Shown one piece after another: positions 6,891-8,581 of a DNA stretch of 8,581 nt. The DNA comes from an uncultured Methylophilus sp. (GTDB lineage Bacteria > Pseudomonadota > Gammaproteobacteria > Burkholderiales > Methylophilaceae): contig CAKZJM010000180.1 in assembly GCA_936943315.1 (NCBI GenBank), positions 1 to 8,581 of the forward strand, written 5' to 3'. Within the stretch, counting starts at the first letter, position 1; each line of letters opens with the position of its first letter. Both the position numbers and the translations under genes were made by a program. The notes below the pieces were generated by a model that was given only the letters and a program-made list of their open reading frames with translations, had not been told where the DNA came from and ran no database searches.

Positions 6891-8192
6891 TCAATCCACC
6901 TTCAACAACTCATCCCAATTAGTGGTGTAGCAAGGGCTCTTGTTTTCTTGCTTCATCTTCCAAGGACGCTTGAATCCTTCACTGGCCATCTTGATAGATT
7001 CTTTACCCATCTTACGATTAATCAAGTCCATGGCGTGCATCAGGCGATCACTTCTGGGGTTTGGCTGCATGCTACTAAAGAGATCAGTTTGTATGCCGGA
7101 TGCGGGCACCAGCTCTCCTAACATAATCCCAGCTTTAGCATAGTTGTAGCCCGGATGATAGATTTGTTTTAAGCCCCACAAAGCAATACTCACCAACTTG
7201 GGTGTACTGTCTGTGGGGGATGGTAATTTGATCGTCATGCCGTTGCTATATTGCGGGTCCTTCTCTTTAAATGGACTGGTTCTGATATAGACATATAGCG
7301 AGCCTGCAAATGATTGCTGACGTCTGAGCTTTTCTGCGGCCCGGCTGACATATAGTGAAATAGATTCACTGAGTCCGTGTATATCCGTCACAGGTGTACC
7401 AAAGCTTCTAGAGCTCAATATCTGTTTTTTATCAGGAGTGACTTCCTCTAGATCAATGCAAACGATGCCATTCAATTCCCGAATGGTTTTCTCCATGACA
7501 ACACTAAAGTTTTGACGAAGGATTTCTGGATTCGCACGCTTTAAGTCCAAGACAGTATTGAATCCAAGTTGCTTAAGTTTAGGAGCAAGCTTTCTGCCTA
7601 CCCCCCAAATTTCACCCACGTCAATTTCACTCAGGAGTTGATCCAGCTGAGAGTCGGGCATGCTATTAAAATTGCATACACTGTCATAGACTGGCCGCTT
7701 CTTGGCACAGTGATTGGCAAGCTTAGCCAGTGTTTTTGTGGATGCAATGCCGACACATACTGGTAGGCCAGTTCGTTGCAATACGCTTCTGCGAATTAAT
7801 TGACCGTACTTGACCAAGTCTCTACGCTGAAAGCTCGTGAGGTCTAGAAATGACTCATCAATTGAGTAAACTTCTTGATCAGGACTGAATTGCCTCAAGA
7901 TAGACATGACTCGATTACTCATGTCTGCATACAGTGCGTAGTTAGATGAGTAAGCAATAATCCCGTGCTGCTTAGCAAGGTCTTTAAATTTAAACCAAGG
8001 CGCTCCCATAGGCACACCAAGGGCTTTCACTTCATTACTTCTGGCGACTGCACAGCCATCATTGTTACTGAGGACCACTACCGGCTTATTACGTAGTTTT
8101 GGGTTGAATATACGCTCACAGCTCACATAGAAGTTATTCACATCCACCAGCGCGATTGCACGAGGTGCAGTATTGCCTTTGCTTGGTTGCAT
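6891..8192 (-). CDS. umuC: UmuC, Y-family translesion DNA polymerase V catalytic subunit
   Basis: A 433-residue Y-family polymerase that copies past damaged template bases. It normally works with the processed UmuD' dimer and RecA. Visible in order: palm motif with Asp17 (ALVDVNNFYVSCE), the second metal site Asp112-Glu113 in YSIDESFLDL, a helix-hairpin-helix thumb (IWGVGRKLAPKLKQLG, about 195-210), a little-finger domain (about 250-360), a beta-clamp binding motif QTDLF (368-372), and a C-terminal tail of DUF4113 type ending in WDELLKVD. All catalytic residues are present and the length is normal. The ATG is preceded by AAGGA about 6 bases upstream. It lies on the same strand as umuD at the right edge, but pqqA and a terminator separate the two, so umuC probably needs its own promoter. 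No LexA box of CTGT-N8-ACAG type is visible in 8193-8337. Confidence 0.96.
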   Translation of the reverse strand: MQPSKGNTAPRAIALVDVNNFYVSCERIFNPKLRNKPVVVLSNNDGCAVARSNEVKALGVPMGAPWFKFKDLAKQHGIIAYSSNYALYADMSNRVMSILRQFSPDQEVYSIDESFLDLTSFQRRDLVKYGQLIRRSVLQRTGLPVCVGIASTKTLAKLANHCAKKRPVYDSVCNFNSMPDSQLDQLLSEIDVGEIWGVGRKLAPKLKQLGFNTVLDLKRANPEILRQNFSVVMEKTIRELNGIVCIDLEEVTPDKKQILSSRSFGTPVTDIHGLSESISLYVSRAAEKLRRQQSFAGSLYVYIRTSPFKEKDPQYSNGMTIKLPSPTDSTPKLVSIALWGLKQIYHPGYNYAKAGIMLGELVPASGIQTDLFSSMQPNPRSDRLMHAMDLINRKMGKESIKMASEGFKRPWKMKQENKSPCYTTNWDELLKVD

Positions 8193-8212
8193 GAAAATTC
8201 CTTGGTCTGATT

Positions 8213-8227
8213 TAAGTAAAATACTTA
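8213..8227. promoter_or_regulatory. Perfect inverted repeat upstream of umuC (candidate operator)
   Basis: TAAGTA-AAA-TACTTA is a perfect 6-bp palindrome with a three-base centre, 21 bases upstream of the umuC ATG and on the umuC side of the umuC-pqqA spacer. Its position suits a repressor site or part of a -10 region for umuC. It does not match the E. coli type LexA consensus. It may also be chance in AT-rich DNA. Confidence 0.3.
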
Positions 8228-8293
8228 GGTTGTCTTACACGCTTTGCGCATGCAACTAATCATGAAGAGGCGCAATATACACACATAGAAACA

Positions 8294-8306
8294 CGACACT
8301 TTGTCG
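8294..8306 (+). other. Small hairpin in the pqqA leader
   Basis: CGACA-CTT-TGTCG can form a 5-bp stem with a three-base loop, about 30 bases before the pqqA start. TATACA at 8276-8281 is a possible -10 upstream, though no good -35 is seen. If transcription starts near 8288, the hairpin would sit at the 5' end of the transcript and could stabilise this short mRNA. The hairpin is visible; the role is speculative. Confidence 0.25.
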
Positions 8307-8337
8307 GTTCTAATCCGAAAAACCCAAGGAGACGATT

Positions 8338-8409
8338 ATGTGGACTAAACCAGCTGCTACCGAAATGCGTTTTGGCTTTGAAGTTACTATGTACGTGATG
8401 AACAAGTAA
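8338..8409 (+). CDS. pqqA: PqqA, coenzyme PQQ precursor peptide
   Basis: A 23-residue peptide (starting MWTKPAATEM, ending MYVMNK) that is the substrate for pyrroloquinoline quinone synthesis. The family's two reacting residues are present at their standard positions: Glu15 and Tyr19 in FEVTMY, which PqqE crosslinks and later enzymes turn into the whole cofactor. Length is normal for the family (about 22-24). A strong AAGGAG (8326-8331) lies 6 bases before the ATG, and a strong terminator follows 24 bases after the stop, so it looks like a highly expressed single-gene unit. No pqqB, C, D or E is in the window; downstream is umuD on the other strand. Solitary pqqA genes are known in methylotrophs that use PQQ-dependent methanol dehydrogenases. 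Its place between umuD and umuC is unusual. Confidence 0.95.
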   Translation: MWTKPAATEMRFGFEVTMYVMNK

Positions 8410-8431
8410 TCGACTCGATTTAACTGTCGTC

Positions 8432-8463
8432 AAAAAAACCCGGTTAGAACACCGGGTTTTTTG
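8432..8463. terminator. Strong two-way terminator after pqqA
   Basis: AAAAAACCCGGT (8433-8444) pairs with ACCGGGTTTTTT (8451-8462) around a six-base loop. The GC core is flanked by A tract on one side and T tract on the other, so it can stop transcription of pqqA on the plus strand and of umuD on the minus strand. As it lies between umuD and umuC, it should prevent a joint umuDC transcript. Confidence 0.88.
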
Positions 8464-8476
8464 TTGACCATGCACA

Positions 8477-8581
8477 TCACCTAAACCGTCTAAACGAGCC
8501 TATCACCACCCCAAAAACTTCAAACTGCATCTCACCTGTAATCATGATCGGGGTATATTTCCCACTCGAATTCGCAGGCAG
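8477..8581 (-). CDS. umuD: UmuD, C-terminal end (cut by window edge)
   Basis: The last 34 residues of a LexA/UmuD-type S24 peptidase-fold protein, running off the right edge. The end LPANSSGKYTPIMITG...EVFGVVIGSFRRFR matches the UmuD C-terminus (LPMN...Y.PI......VFGVVI in E. coli). UmuD cleaves itself with RecA help to UmuD', which joins UmuC to form DNA polymerase V. The catalytic Ser and Lys lie outside the window. The gene has the same direction as umuC but ends 284 bases before it, where most umuDC pairs touch or overlap. Its stop is 14 bases past the terminator shared with pqqA. Confidence 0.85.
   Translation of the reverse strand: MPANSSGKYTPIMITGEMQFEVFGVVIGSFRRFR

Larger units (their letters stand above)
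6153..6914 (+). repeat. Direct repeat copy 2: intact SRAP-umuC boundary
   Basis: This is the full-length counterpart of 4376-4726. It holds the promoter, the whole SRAP gene and the last 8 codons of umuC. The two copies face the same way and bracket the HEPN/Toprim gene. The spacers between repeat and cargo are 85 bases on the left and 48 on the right. No insertion sequence or transposase gene is visible between the copies. Confidence 0.85.

Noticed and set aside
8260..8475. 71-residue open frame on the minus strand
   Set aside because: It covers pqqA, its leader and its terminator in antisense and shows no protein-like features.

Overview
The window most likely comes from a methylotrophic betaproteobacterium, probably of the Methylophilaceae (Methylotenera/Methylophilus type). 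The evidence is a short pqqA gene (precursor of the methanol dehydrogenase cofactor PQQ) of the type seen in these bacteria, moderately low GC content with AT-rich spacers, and a 3' tRNA-Arg(CCG) fragment of proteobacterial type. This assignment is inference from memory of the families; no search was run.

Layout. Bases 1-585 are AT-rich and hold no intact gene, only a palindrome, an 11-bp tandem repeat and perhaps gene debris. At 590-636 lies the 3' part of a tRNA-Arg gene, followed by its terminator (649-680). Both sit inside the 3' end of a large-serine-recombinase gene read on the minus strand (586-1590), the usual look of an integration site. That recombinase has lost its N-terminal catalytic domain. 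Its 5' side is fused to the 3' end of a large MmeI-like/type IIG-like N6-adenine DNA methyltransferase gene (1601-4219, minus), whose last residues are read out of frame from recombinase DNA. A remnant of the gene that once preceded the methyltransferase lies at 4259-4378.

From 4376 a diverged partial copy of the SRAP-umuC boundary appears: promoter, first 50 codons and last part of an SRAP gene, and the last 8 codons of umuC. A HEPN/Toprim-type conflict gene follows (4812-6104, plus), then the intact SRAP gene (6234-6887, plus), which is tail-to-tail with an intact umuC translesion polymerase gene (6891-8192, minus). The HEPN/Toprim gene is therefore framed by two direct copies of the same boundary, like cargo placed into a recurrent insertion point. 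Beyond umuC lies pqqA (8338-8409, plus) with a strong two-way terminator, and the last 34 codons of umuD (minus) run off the right edge, so pqqA separates umuD from umuC.

Taken together, the left half looks like a decayed integrative element carrying a modification (possibly restriction) gene. The centre is a single-gene putative defence insertion. The right half is a DNA-damage-tolerance cluster (UmuD, UmuC, SRAP abasic-site protein) interrupted by a PQQ precursor gene. The strongest leads are the HEPN/Toprim cargo between SRAP-umuC repeats, the methyltransferase/recombinase scar, and the split umuD-pqqA-umuC arrangement.
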